From Flagellimonas sp. CMM7 (lineage in GTDB: Bacteria > Bacteroidota > Bacteroidia > Flavobacteriales > Flavobacteriaceae): 64,000 bases of DNA. Every line of letters begins with the position of its first letter. Within the stretch, counting starts at the first letter, position 1. Positions 50,120 to 58,535 of the stretch are shown in pieces. Below the pieces are notes generated by a model, which was given only the letters and a program-made list of their open reading frames with translations, did not search any database and had not been told where the DNA came from. Location: positions 2,282,001-2,346,000 of the forward strand of contig NZ_CP090003.1 of NCBI RefSeq assembly GCF_021390195.1. Direction: 5' to 3'. Both the position numbers and the translations under genes were made by a program.

Positions 50120-51139
50120 TTATTTATATGTCAGTCTCATTCCTTGGCAATATTTGTTTACCACCAAAGAATTCGACCACAAACTTTTATTATTTTCCGC
50201 ATAGAAAGTATAATTTCCTTTTGGAAGGTAAAACTTTATTACATTTTTAGTCGTTTGACAATCTGGCATCTCATTCCAATACTCATCCATAAATCCACCC
50301 CAATAAACCTTGTCTTTAGATTCAAGCACTAAAGATATTTCCCCTCCATTATTCGATTCAGTAACATAAAAGAAAACAACACTTGGATAGTCAAATTCAG
50401 GTGTGTTTTTTAATGGCTCTTCTTGATAAAGAAACACTTTGAAATAAACTTTGCTGATTGAGTTGTCAGGAAATATAATTTTCACTTCATATCCACTTCC
50501 ACTTTTTCTAAAATCATAAACGTCATAGACCATATTCTCTGAACCAATATATTTTATGATTTTTCCATTTTCGATTAAAACTTGTCTTTCCAAAAGAAGG
50601 TTTTCGGCCTTTTTATTAATTTCAGCTGTTCTAGCGAAATTTATATTGTACCATCCATTTGAACGATTTTCAACCGTTAGTGCCTTATTCTTTTTTGCAA
50701 CACGTCTTTGCTTTTTGGTTTCAGAACGCAAAGATTTATTATAACTTTTGTCTTTCTTGAGAGATTTCTTTGCATAACGATAAAGTTTATTCTTTATCCA
50801 TTGCTTTTGCGAACCGTAATTTTTAATCTTTTCAGTTTTTCGATATGTTTTTACTGATTTATTTCTTGTGGATGTCGATTTGGATGAAAAATAGTTGTAA
50901 GCATAATTATCATCTCTTGGAACCCAACCAGCTTTTCCAGTATAAGGATTAGTGTTACCTACAGTTGAAAAATTATCGATATTAGTTGAGTTTGACGCAG
51001 TTCGATAGTATGGTTTAACTACAGTTCCGTCACTTCTTGTATAACCTGATACATATATGTGATTCGGATTAACTTGTCCAAATATTGAACTAACAAATCC
51101 GATTAAAAAGATAAATATTAATGCTATGTTTCGGGTCAT
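50120..51139 (-). CDS. Exported protein of the cassette, function unknown
   Basis: About 339 residues from ATG 51139 (TTG at 51145 is also possible). A signal peptide of about 20 residues (SSIFGQ) is followed by a tyrosine-rich repeat-like motif (VSGYTRSDGTVVKPYYRT, then NPYTGKAGWVP) known from many small exported bacterial proteins. A Lys/Arg-rich middle (residues about 90-165) and a beta-rich C-terminus with three short aromatic strands follow. The gene is more AT-rich and lysine-rich than its neighbours, and it lies inside inverted repeats, so it was probably acquired. No function is evident. Confidence 0.7.
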   Translation of the reverse strand: MTRNIALIFIFLIGFVSSIFGQVNPNHIYVSGYTRSDGTVVKPYYRTASNSTNIDNFSTVGNTNPYTGKAGWVPRDDNYAYNYFSSKSTSTRNKSVKTYRKTEKIKNYGSQKQWIKNKLYRYAKKSLKKDKSYNKSLRSETKKQRRVAKKNKALTVENRSNGWYNINFARTAEINKKAENLLLERQVLIENGKIIKYIGSENMVYDVYDFRKSGSGYEVKIIFPDNSISKVYFKVFLYQEEPLKNTPEFDYPSVVFFYVTESNNGGEISLVLESKDKVYWGGFMDEYWNEMPDCQTTKNVIKFYLPKGNYTFYAENNKSLWSNSLVVNKYCQGMRLTYK

Positions 51140-51303
51140 TTTCAAAGTATTGCCAACTAAAAGGATATGAATTGGTTTTAATGATTAATATAAAACGATA
51201 AGTGAAGTTCGGGAAATTTAACGTAAGATTCAAGAGACAGCTATTGTATGAATATCTCGGATTGCTAAAATGCTATGGTTGTGACAAACCTAAAATGGAT
51301 ACT

Positions 51304-52023
51304 CTACTTCCTTTGGAATAAATAGGTGATAGTTCCTATTTGAGAGGCTTTGGAATCTGGACTAAATCTTGCTTTTAATGCATAGGCAATGGCATTGTCT
51401 ACCAAGCAACCGTTACTTGTTCCAGAACTCTGATCATTGTAATCAGCTTCGGTAACATACCCAGATGAATCTACTTTTATATTGATGACCACTTTTCCAC
51501 CTTCAATGCAAGTGTAAATAGGTGGTGGTAAGGAATAAGCATTTCGTTCAATTAGAGAATATGAAATAGAAGTACGTTTGTCCTTTAAATTATTGGTAAA
51601 CTCCTCTTTTTGAGCTTCGCGTTCACCTAACAATTGTTTTTTCTCTTGTCGTTTTTCGGCAAGTTCTTTAAGGTGTGCTTCATATTCGCTGTCCGAGCCA
51701 GAAAATTCGCTTGGGTCACTGTTCAAAGCACGTTCTTCCAAAATCTCTTCAAGCGTTTTTAAAGGCTCAGGATTACCAACAGAAGGTTTAGCGGTTTCGT
51801 TAAAGGCCATATGGCTTTTAATAGGGTCATTATTGGCCAATTCCTCCATTCTTTCCTCTTCCTCCTTCAATAGTTCCATGATATCCTCATCTGCCAAGCT
51901 CATTTCAATAACATACTCTTCCTCTTGTACTCCGCCTAAATGAATGTTGTACAACAACAATACAATGAGAGACATAGAGAAAAAAGTTATTAATAACGAT
52001 AACTGGTTTCTGTTTAGGTTCAT
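51304..52023 (-). CDS. TonB-like energy transducer protein
   Basis: A 239-residue protein with one N-terminal membrane helix (residues about 9-27), a highly charged coiled middle (residues about 35-140, rich in Glu and Lys) instead of the Pro-rich stretch of classic TonB, and a C-terminal domain (residues about 155-239, GGKVVINIKVDSSGYVTEADY, LKARFSPDSKASQIGTITYLF) that matches the TonB C-terminal fold. It could drive TonB-dependent receptors, of which the window holds three. No ExbB/ExbD genes are adjacent, so it is an orphan copy. Confidence 0.78.
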   Translation of the reverse strand: MNLNRNQLSLLITFFSMSLIVLLLYNIHLGGVQEEEYVIEMSLADEDIMELLKEEEERMEELANNDPIKSHMAFNETAKPSVGNPEPLKTLEEILEERALNSDPSEFSGSDSEYEAHLKELAEKRQEKKQLLGEREAQKEEFTNNLKDKRTSISYSLIERNAYSLPPPIYTCIEGGKVVINIKVDSSGYVTEADYNDQSSGTSNGCLVDNAIAYALKARFSPDSKASQIGTITYLFQRK

Positions 52024-52110
52024 GGTGATATAATAACCGCTTTTTTCTAAAAATATTTTATTCCAATGATTATGCCTAACCTAATTTTTTAAAAGTATTT
52101 AACCTTTTGA

Positions 52111-52797
52111 TTATAGATTTTCCTTGAAAACCAATGGAGTAACAGCATTAATTACGTTGAAATCACCTATTTTGGTTCTTCTGAGCTCAGATAAATATGC
52201 GCCAGATTGTAGTGATTTTCCAAAATCATGTGCCAAAGAACGAATGTATGTTCCTTTACTGCAAACAACCCTAAAATGGATTTTCGGCATTTTTATCTGT
52301 GTAATTTCAAATTCGAAGATTTCTATTTTCCTGGATTTGATTTCCACTGCTATCCCTTCTCGCGCAAACTCGTATAATCGTTTGCCATCTTTTTTCAAAG
52401 CTGAAAACACTGGAGGGATTTGCTCAATTTCACCAATAAACTCCTTTGTGGCGGTTTGAATGAGTTCTTCGGTAATATGATCCGTTGGAAATGTATGGTC
52501 GACTTCGCTCTCCATATCAAAAGAAGGCGTGGTTCCCCCTAAAGTAAAGCTGCCCGTATATTCTTTAACCTGCCCTTGTAGTTCAGGTATTTTTTTTGTG
52601 AATTTCCCTGTGCAGATGATCAATAGTCCGGTAGCCAAAGGATCTAGTGTGCCAGCATGGCCTATTTTAAACTTTTTTAGGTCAAATTTTTTACGGATGC
52701 CCCATTTTAAAGCATTAACGGCTTGGAAAGAACTCCATTCCAGCGGTTTGTCTATCAACAGGATTTGTCCGTTTAAAAAGTCCTCTTTGGTTTTCAA
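52111..52797 (-). CDS. truB: tRNA pseudouridine(55) synthase TruB
   Basis: A 228-residue enzyme that forms pseudouridine 55 in the T-loop of tRNAs. The catalytic Asp lies in HAGTLDPLATGLL, and the motifs KPLEWSSFQAVNAL and CSKGTYIRSLAHDFG are typical. The C-terminal PUA domain found in some bacteria is absent, as usual for this phylum. The gene is the last of the ftsX-DUF3098-uppP-truB operon with a 41-bp gap to uppP. Confidence 0.97.
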   Translation of the reverse strand: MKTKEDFLNGQILLIDKPLEWSSFQAVNALKWGIRKKFDLKKFKIGHAGTLDPLATGLLIICTGKFTKKIPELQGQVKEYTGSFTLGGTTPSFDMESEVDHTFPTDHITEELIQTATKEFIGEIEQIPPVFSALKKDGKRLYEFAREGIAVEIKSRKIEIFEFEITQIKMPKIHFRVVCSKGTYIRSLAHDFGKSLQSGAYLSELRRTKIGDFNVINAVTPLVFKENL

Positions 52798-52838
52798 GCA
52801 GCGTTGAATTTAGATTAAAAGGGATTGGTTAAAAGAAA

Positions 52839-53633
52839 TTACCCCCAAATGCTCCAAGCAATGGCAATAAGACCAACAATCAAGCAATAAATTGCAAAAT
52901 AAGTGAGCTTGCTTTGGCGTACTATTTTTAGCATCCAGGTACAAGCAGCGAGTCCTGCAATAAAGGCGGCTGCGAATCCTGCACCCATGGCAGCAGTTTC
53001 TCCACCTTCAAAATTTATATCTCCGCTTAGAATGTCTTTTGCCACTTTCCCAATAATCAATGGAACGACCATTAAAAAGGAAAAACGCGCGGACTTTGAT
53101 TTATCAATGCCCAATAATACGGCTGTGGATATGGTAGCTCCACTTCGGGAAATGCCGGGTAACATGGCTACTGCCTGTGCCATACCAATAACAAAGGCAC
53201 TTCTGTAAGAAACTCCTTTGTCCGTAGTTTTTGCTAAATCTGCCAAGTACAATAAAATGGCCGTAATAATCAGCATAATACCTACAATGATGATTGCCCC
53301 ATCAAAAAAGACTTCCATAAAATCTTCAAGGAAAAAACCTATCAAAGCAGCAGGAATCATAGAAATGATAATCTTCAATGAAAATTGGGTCTGTTCATTC
53401 CATGTAAACTGAAAAAGCCCTTTTATAATATCCCAAACATCTTTTCTAAATACTACTATGGTGCTCAATGCCGTTGCAAAATGTAAAACCACAGTGAACA
53501 AAAGACTCTCTTCTGGGAGAGAGTTGCTTCCCAAAATAGCTTTCCCCAGTTCTAAGTGACCACTTGACGATACAGGTAAAAATTCGGTCAGTCCTTGAAT
53601 AATACCAAGGATGATAGCATCTATAATATCCAA
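52839..53633 (-). CDS. uppP: Undecaprenyl-diphosphatase
   Basis: A 264-residue membrane enzyme with about eight hydrophobic segments that dephosphorylates undecaprenyl diphosphate, recycling the lipid carrier for peptidoglycan and other wall polymers. The motifs QGLTEFLPVSSSGHLELG and MLPGISRSGATIS hold the catalytic His, Glu and Arg. The stop of DUF3098 and its start are only 1 bp apart, so they are translationally coupled. Confidence 0.97.
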   Translation of the reverse strand: MDIIDAIILGIIQGLTEFLPVSSSGHLELGKAILGSNSLPEESLLFTVVLHFATALSTIVVFRKDVWDIIKGLFQFTWNEQTQFSLKIIISMIPAALIGFFLEDFMEVFFDGAIIIVGIMLIITAILLYLADLAKTTDKGVSYRSAFVIGMAQAVAMLPGISRSGATISTAVLLGIDKSKSARFSFLMVVPLIIGKVAKDILSGDINFEGGETAAMGAGFAAAFIAGLAACTWMLKIVRQSKLTYFAIYCLIVGLIAIAWSIWG

Positions 53634-53634
53634 A

Positions 53635-53898
53635 CTATTTTTTCTTTTTGTTAGGGTTCAACAAAATGGCATAAACCTGAATGCCAAGACCAACAAGCAC
53701 TAAAGTGGGCGCCAAACGGATTCGTCTAAAATTGTATATATCTGGATTAAAGACATTGGGGTCATCACTACCACCTCCGGTCATTAAAATAAAACCAAGT
53801 GCAATAAAGGCCAGTCCTATAAAAAGAAAGAGATAATTTCTTTTTTGAAAAATAAATTCCGAGGTTGATTTTTGTATGTTCTTATTTTTCTTACTCAT
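53635..53898 (-). CDS. DUF3098-family membrane protein
   Basis: An 87-residue protein with two membrane helices (residues about 23-41 and 63-80) and a conserved short loop (GGSDDPNVFNPDIYNFRRI). DUF3098 proteins are found only in Bacteroidota and almost always between ftsX and uppP, as here. The function is unknown; the constant neighbourhood suggests a role in cell-wall synthesis or division. The N- and C-termini are Lys-rich and cytosolic. Confidence 0.93.
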   Translation of the reverse strand: MSKKNKNIQKSTSEFIFQKRNYLFLFIGLAFIALGFILMTGGGSDDPNVFNPDIYNFRRIRLAPTLVLVGLGIQVYAILLNPNKKKK

Positions 53899-53907
53899 GG
53901 TGTAAAG

Positions 53908-54786
53908 TTAATAATAAAGATCATCTGTTCTTAAGTTCAAGAAACGTTGGGTGGCAATATGGGTACTTGCCCAAGAAATGACGACTCCAAGCCCAAAAAC
54001 TCCTACAAACAATGCTATTAAAACAACAAGGTCTTGAAATAAGTTCAGTTCTGGAAAATTATTGTTTACGTAGTACAGCACAATCGCAAGGGCAATAAGT
54101 GCAAGTGCAGCTCCCAACATTCCCAGTTTTATATTGGTCCAAATAAAAGGTTTACGAATAAATGTTTTGGTGGCGCCAACCATCTGCATCGTTTTAATGA
54201 TAAATCTTTTGGAATAGATGGAAAGCCGGATCGAACTATTGATCAACAATACGGCTATCAAGGTGAAAGCAGCACTGGCAAAAAGAATCCATAAACTTAT
54301 TTTACGCACATTATCACTTAGCAGCGAGATAAGGGGTTTATCATAGCTTACTTCAGCTACATAGGTTTTAGCGGCAATACCACTGGCAATTTCTTCAATC
54401 TGTTCCGGTGATACAAAATCAGCCCTAAGATTGACATCAATAGCATTTTGAAGCGGATTATAGCCCAAAAACTCGATAAAATTCTCACCAATGTCCTCGC
54501 TGTATTGTTCGGCAGCATCCTCTTTGGAGACATAATCGGCAGATTTAGTATAATCGGCCATGGCCAAACTCTTTTGCAATTGTTCAATTTCCACTGGTTT
54601 TGCATTATCCTTTAAAAAGACAGAAATGGTTATCTGTTCTTTAAAATGATCGGCAAGTTTTTTAGTGTTTAAAACCAAAAGCCCCAAAACTCCAAGTAGG
54701 AAAAGCACCAAGGCGATGCTCAAAACCACAGAAAAATAAGAGGAAATCAGCTTTCTTCGTTGATATCGTTCAATATATTGACTCAT
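53908..54786 (-). CDS. ftsX: Cell division protein FtsX
   Basis: A 292-residue permease with four membrane segments (residues about 21-42, 169-190, 218-239, 254-276) and a large extracytoplasmic loop with two subdomains after the first helix, as in FtsX. With the ATPase FtsE (not in this window) it activates periplasmic peptidoglycan hydrolases at the division site. It is the first gene of the ftsX-DUF3098-uppP-truB operon. The divergent leuS gene begins 190 bp away. Confidence 0.95.
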   Translation of the reverse strand: MSQYIERYQRRKLISSYFSVVLSIALVLFLLGVLGLLVLNTKKLADHFKEQITISVFLKDNAKPVEIEQLQKSLAMADYTKSADYVSKEDAAEQYSEDIGENFIEFLGYNPLQNAIDVNLRADFVSPEQIEEIASGIAAKTYVAEVSYDKPLISLLSDNVRKISLWILFASAAFTLIAVLLINSSIRLSIYSKRFIIKTMQMVGATKTFIRKPFIWTNIKLGMLGAALALIALAIVLYYVNNNFPELNLFQDLVVLIALFVGVFGLGVVISWASTHIATQRFLNLRTDDLYY

Positions 54787-54842
54787 AAAGGAAAATCAGT
54801 ATGTAAAAATAGAAAAGTAAATCGTAATTAGGGGATTAAAGC

Positions 54843-54850
54843 TATTTTTG
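54843..54850 (+). promoter_or_regulatory. -7 box possibly for leuS
   Basis: TATTTTTG fits TAnnTTTG 127 bp before the leuS ATG. No -33 TTG at 17-20 bp was found, and the degenerate repeat lies between it and the gene. Confidence 0.35.
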
Positions 54851-54873
54851 CAATTCGAAAAGTTAGACACTAT

Positions 54874-54958
54874 AGGTGTCATTTTGAGAGATAATACTAT
54901 AGGAGCGAGAAATCTTTGGGTTTAATTTGAGACATCTCGACTGCGCTTTATGTGACAT
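54874..54958. repeat. Degenerate palindromic repeat upstream of leuS
   Basis: The stretch begins TGTCATTTTGAG and ends TTATGTGACA. GAGCGAGAAATCT and the reverse copy TCTCGACTGCGC (54935-54946) face each other. The 12-mer GCGCAGTCGAGA in the reverse copy also occurs twice inside leuS. It is a degenerate member of a dispersed palindromic family. Confidence 0.65.
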
Positions 54959-54976
54959 TATAAATTGATTGGTACT

Positions 54977-57900
54977 ATGAACTACGATTTTCAAAAAATC
55001 GAAGAGAAATGGCAGAAGTATTGGAAGAAAAACGAAACCTTCAAGGCTTCAAACAATTCAGATAAACCAAAGTTCTATGCGCTTTCCATGTTTCCTTATC
55101 CTTCAGGAGCCGGACTGCACGTAGGTCATCCGTTGGGATATATTGCCACGGATATCTATGCACGTTACAAAAGACATAAAGGATTTAATGTATTGCATCC
55201 AATGGGGTACGATTCTTTTGGTTTGCCAGCAGAACAGTATGCCATCCAAACAGGGCAACACCCAGCAATTACCACGGAGACCAATATAAAAAGGTATCGA
55301 GAGCAGTTGGACCAACTGGGGTTTTCGTTTGATTGGAGTCGTGAAGTGAGAACCTCTGACCCAAATTATTACAAATGGACGCAATGGGTTTTTATTCAAT
55401 TGTTCAATTCCTGGTACAATAAGAATTCAGATAAGGCTGAAGCTATAACCGATTTGATTTCCATTTTTGAAAAAGAAGGGAATTCAGCAGTGCATGCAGC
55501 TTCTGACGACGACACTCCTATTTTTAGTGCAGAAGATTGGGCCAGTTTTTCAGAAAAAACCAAGCAAGAATTATTATTAAAATATAGATTGACGTACTTG
55601 GCTGACACCGAAGTAAACTGGTGTCCGGCATTAGGTACTGTTTTGGCCAATGATGAAATTGTCAACGGAGTTTCGGAACGTGGTGGGCATCCTGTTATCC
55701 GAAAGAAAATGACACAATGGAGCATGAGAATTACGGCCTATGCCCAACGTCTGTTAGATGGTTTGGATACTATTGATTGGCCTCAACCACTAAAAGATTC
55801 GCAGACCAACTGGATTGGTCGCTCCCAAGGAGCATCCGCCATTTTCAATGTCATTTCGAGCGCAGTCGAGAAATCTGGCGCAGTCGAGAAGACTCAAATA
55901 GAAGTGTTCACAACCCGTCCCGATACCATTTTTGGTGCGAGCTTTATGACATTGGCACCAGAACATGAGCTGGTTGCTAAAATTACGACCCCAGAACAAA
56001 AAGAAGCTGTAGCAGCTTATGTGGAAGCCACGGCAAAACGCTCGGAGCGTGATCGTATGGCTGATGTAAAAACCATATCGGGGGCTTTTACTGGAGATTA
56101 CGCAGAACATCCATTTACCAAAGAACCCATTCCTATTTGGATCGGGGATTATGTTTTGGCAGGATATGGAACAGGTGCCGTAATGTCCGTTCCCTGTGGT
56201 GATCAACGCGACTACGATTTTGCAAAACACTTTAATATTCCAATCCCCAATATTTTTGAAGGAGTGGATATTTCTGAAGAAGCTTTTGCGGATAAAGAAA
56301 ACACAGTTATTGCCAATTCTGATTTTTTGAATGGACTGACCTACAAGAAAGCGGTGAAATTGGCGATTTATGAGTTGGAAAAACTTGGACAAGGCAAGGG
56401 GAAAATAAATTACCGTTTACGTGATGCTGTTTTTAGCCGTCAGCGGTATTGGGGAGAACCCTTTCCGGTGTATTATGTGGATGGAATGCCGCAAATGATT
56501 GCAGATGAGCATTTGCCTTTGGAATTGCCCGAGGTTGAAAAGTACCTTCCTACAGAAACGGGAGAGCCACCCTTGGGCAATGCAACTGTTTGGGCTTGGG
56601 ACACCGAACAATGTACAGTGGTTAATAATCAATTGATCAATCACAAAACGGTGTTTCCTTTAGAATTGAACACCATGCCGGGTTGGGCGGGAAGCTCTCA
56701 ATACTTTAATAGATACATGGATCCTCACAATGATGAAGCCATTTACTCCCAAGAAGCCATTGACTATTGGGAAGATGTGGATTTATATATAGGAGGAAGC
56801 GAGCATGCTACCGGGCATTTATTGTATTCCCGTTTTTGGCAGAAATTTTTGTTTGATAGAGGCATTGCCCCAAAAGATGAGTTTGCCAAAAAGTTGATTA
56901 ATCAGGGAATGATTACGGGGACGAGTGCTTTTTTATATGGCCTCAGAATTCATCAAAAAGGGAAAGAGTTGCTTAATGTTATTGGAAAAGAGTATAATCT
57001 TGATTCGGTGGATGTAGCCTACATTCAAAAGATAGTAGAAGCATTTAATTCACGCCATAGATTTGCGTCCAAATCGTATATTGTTGGCAATGGTAATGAA
57101 TTGTGGAAAGTGTATAAGGGGCAATATCAAGATATTGAGCTATTTCCTAGGCTTTTTGAAAAAATTAAAAATGAATGGGTTGATATTGAGGATGATATGG
57201 CCAAGTATTTATGTGTTGAGGTCTTTGAACTACATGCTGATGTAGAAATGATAGATGGCTCCAATAACTTGAATATTGAGCAATATTTAAATTGGATGCC
57301 ACAAAGCAAAAATGGATCATGGATTTATGAAGAAGATGGAACTTTTAAAGTTCATCGAGAAATCGAAAAAATGTCCAAATCCAAATACAATGTTGTCAAC
57401 CCAGATGCCATTTGTGAGGAATATGGGGCAGATTCTCTTCGTTTGTATGAAATGTTTTTAGGGCCATTGGAGCAATCCAAGCCTTGGAACACGGCTGGAA
57501 TTACCGGCGTGCATTCCTTCCTTAAAAAATTATGGAAACTATATACCACTGTTGATGAAGGTGGGGAACCATCCACAGAAAACCTAAAAACCCTGCACAA
57601 AACCATCAAAAAAGTAGAAGAGGACATTGAACATTTCTCTTTCAATACTTCGGTATCCACTTTTATGATCTGTGTGAATGAGTTGACCGCACAAAAATGT
57701 ACAAGTAAAGCCATTTTGGAACCGTTGGCCATTTTGGTTTCGCCCTATGCCCCACATATTGCAGAAGAGCTTTGGGAAAGATTAGGGCATTCAGCATCCA
57801 TTGCCGAGGCACCGTTCCCAAAGTTTGAGGAAAAGTATTTGGTAGAGAGCAGCAAAGAATATCCCATATCCTTTAATGGTAAAATGCGGTTTACCATGGA

Positions 57901-58036
57901 GCTGCCATTAGATATGGGTAAAGATGATATAGAAGCTGCGGTTATGGCCAATGAAAAAACCCAGGTACAGCTTCAGGGGCGCACACCAAAAAAGGTGATT
58001 GTGGTCCCAGGAAAGATTGTGAATATTGTAGGATAA
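54977..58036 (+). CDS. leuS: Leucyl-tRNA synthetase with two unusual insertions
   Basis: About 1019 residues from ATG 54977 (TTG at 54965 is possible); flavobacterial LeuRS usually has about 920-940. The class I signatures are complete: YPSGAGLHVGHPLGY and the KMSKS loop EKMSKSKYN. The editing domain has TTRPDTIFGASF. Extra material is found at residues about 291-304 (SSAVEKSGAVEK, encoded by a dispersed palindromic repeat) just before the editing domain's VFTTRPDT, and at residues about 655-755, where the segment before the KMSKS loop is much longer than in relatives and begins GLRIHQKGKELL. The enzyme charges tRNA-Leu and is essential, so both insertions must be tolerated. Confidence 0.95.
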   Translation: MNYDFQKIEEKWQKYWKKNETFKASNNSDKPKFYALSMFPYPSGAGLHVGHPLGYIATDIYARYKRHKGFNVLHPMGYDSFGLPAEQYAIQTGQHPAITTETNIKRYREQLDQLGFSFDWSREVRTSDPNYYKWTQWVFIQLFNSWYNKNSDKAEAITDLISIFEKEGNSAVHAASDDDTPIFSAEDWASFSEKTKQELLLKYRLTYLADTEVNWCPALGTVLANDEIVNGVSERGGHPVIRKKMTQWSMRITAYAQRLLDGLDTIDWPQPLKDSQTNWIGRSQGASAIFNVISSAVEKSGAVEKTQIEVFTTRPDTIFGASFMTLAPEHELVAKITTPEQKEAVAAYVEATAKRSERDRMADVKTISGAFTGDYAEHPFTKEPIPIWIGDYVLAGYGTGAVMSVPCGDQRDYDFAKHFNIPIPNIFEGVDISEEAFADKENTVIANSDFLNGLTYKKAVKLAIYELEKLGQGKGKINYRLRDAVFSRQRYWGEPFPVYYVDGMPQMIADEHLPLELPEVEKYLPTETGEPPLGNATVWAWDTEQCTVVNNQLINHKTVFPLELNTMPGWAGSSQYFNRYMDPHNDEAIYSQEAIDYWEDVDLYIGGSEHATGHLLYSRFWQKFLFDRGIAPKDEFAKKLINQGMITGTSAFLYGLRIHQKGKELLNVIGKEYNLDSVDVAYIQKIVEAFNSRHRFASKSYIVGNGNELWKVYKGQYQDIELFPRLFEKIKNEWVDIEDDMAKYLCVEVFELHADVEMIDGSNNLNIEQYLNWMPQSKNGSWIYEEDGTFKVHREIEKMSKSKYNVVNPDAICEEYGADSLRLYEMFLGPLEQSKPWNTAGITGVHSFLKKLWKLYTTVDEGGEPSTENLKTLHKTIKKVEEDIEHFSFNTSVSTFMICVNELTAQKCTSKAILEPLAILVSPYAPHIAEELWERLGHSASIAEAPFPKFEEKYLVESSKEYPISFNGKMRFTMELPLDMGKDDIEAAVMANEKTQVQLQGRTPKKVIVVPGKIVNIVG
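55849..55889 (+). repeat. Half-palindrome repeat embedded in the leuS coding sequence
   Basis: The sequence starts TGTCATTTCGAGCGCAG and runs to about 55889, with GCGCAGTCGAGA twice (55860-55871 and 55878-55889). Its 12-mer also occurs inverted upstream of leuS (54935-54946). It is in frame and adds about 12-14 residues. Confidence 0.75.
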
Positions 58037-58048
58037 AATAGTTCCGAT

Positions 58049-58070
58049 GTCATACTGAGCCTGTCGAAGG
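58049..58070. repeat. Second type of dispersed repeat after leuS
   Basis: GTCATACTGAGCCTGTCGAA with GG lies 12 bp after the leuS stop. Similar sequences are common as dispersed elements in flavobacterial intergenic regions, as far as I recall; a genome count would show this. Confidence 0.45.
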
Positions 58071-58089
58071 ATGATGTTATATAAATAAA

Positions 58090-58350
58090 ATGTCCATGGA
58101 AACTTTTGAAATTATAGGCCTTATAGCGGCCACATTGACTACATCTTCATTTATTCCACAGGTTTATAAAGCATGGAAGTATAAATCAACAAGAGATGTT
58201 TCTCTACTCATGTATCTAGTCCTCTTTATAGGCAGCGTCTTATGGTTGTATTATGGACTTATGATTGAAAGTGCACCTGTAATTCTAGCCAACGGAATTA
58301 CAAGCACTTTAGTGGCTTTTGTAGTGGTTTTAAAATTGAAGTATAAGTAA
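58090..58350 (+). CDS. SemiSWEET-type sugar transporter
   Basis: An 86-residue membrane protein with three helices, the single PQ-loop repeat of bacterial SemiSWEETs. The PQ motif FIPQVYKAWK ends helix 1 and an LMYLVLFIGSVLWLYYG segment forms helix 2. SemiSWEETs dimerise to form a sugar channel. The substrate is not evident. It starts 53 bp after leuS. The ATG at 58090 or the Met two codons later may be used. Confidence 0.9.
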   Translation: MSMETFEIIGLIAATLTTSSFIPQVYKAWKYKSTRDVSLLMYLVLFIGSVLWLYYGLMIESAPVILANGITSTLVAFVVVLKLKYK

Positions 58351-58535
58351 CCTATGAATATTTAGGGTTCAAATTTATTTTTTATTAAAATTTTAAATAG
58401 ATACCCCTATAAATTAAAGGTATATTTATTTAAAACACACATTATAATAAGATAACCCCCTATTTTTATCGATTTTATTTCGTATTCTGTTTTTTTTGTA
58501 ACACTTTTGAAGTGTAAATCAAAAAAAGTAACAAA

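Larger units (their letters stand above)
49917..51204. mobile_element. Possible inserted gene cassette bounded by inverted repeats
   Basis: CACTTATCGT (49917-49926) and ACGATAAGTG (51195-51204) are perfect 10-bp inverted copies. Inside the left part lies an 18-bp imperfect inverted repeat (49930-49947 with 50084-50101, 15 of 18 pairs), and 12-bp copies of GTTGGCAATAGT (50105-50116; 51146-51157 inverted, 11 of 12) closely flank the gene. There is no transposase or integrase. Arrangement suggests a non-autonomous cassette. Confidence 0.45.

Noticed and set aside
55790..56392. A 200-codon open frame on the minus strand inside leuS
   Set aside because: It is antisense to the strongly conserved editing domain of LeuRS, has no family pattern, and its amino-acid composition (many Cys, His, Phe) is that of a shadow frame.
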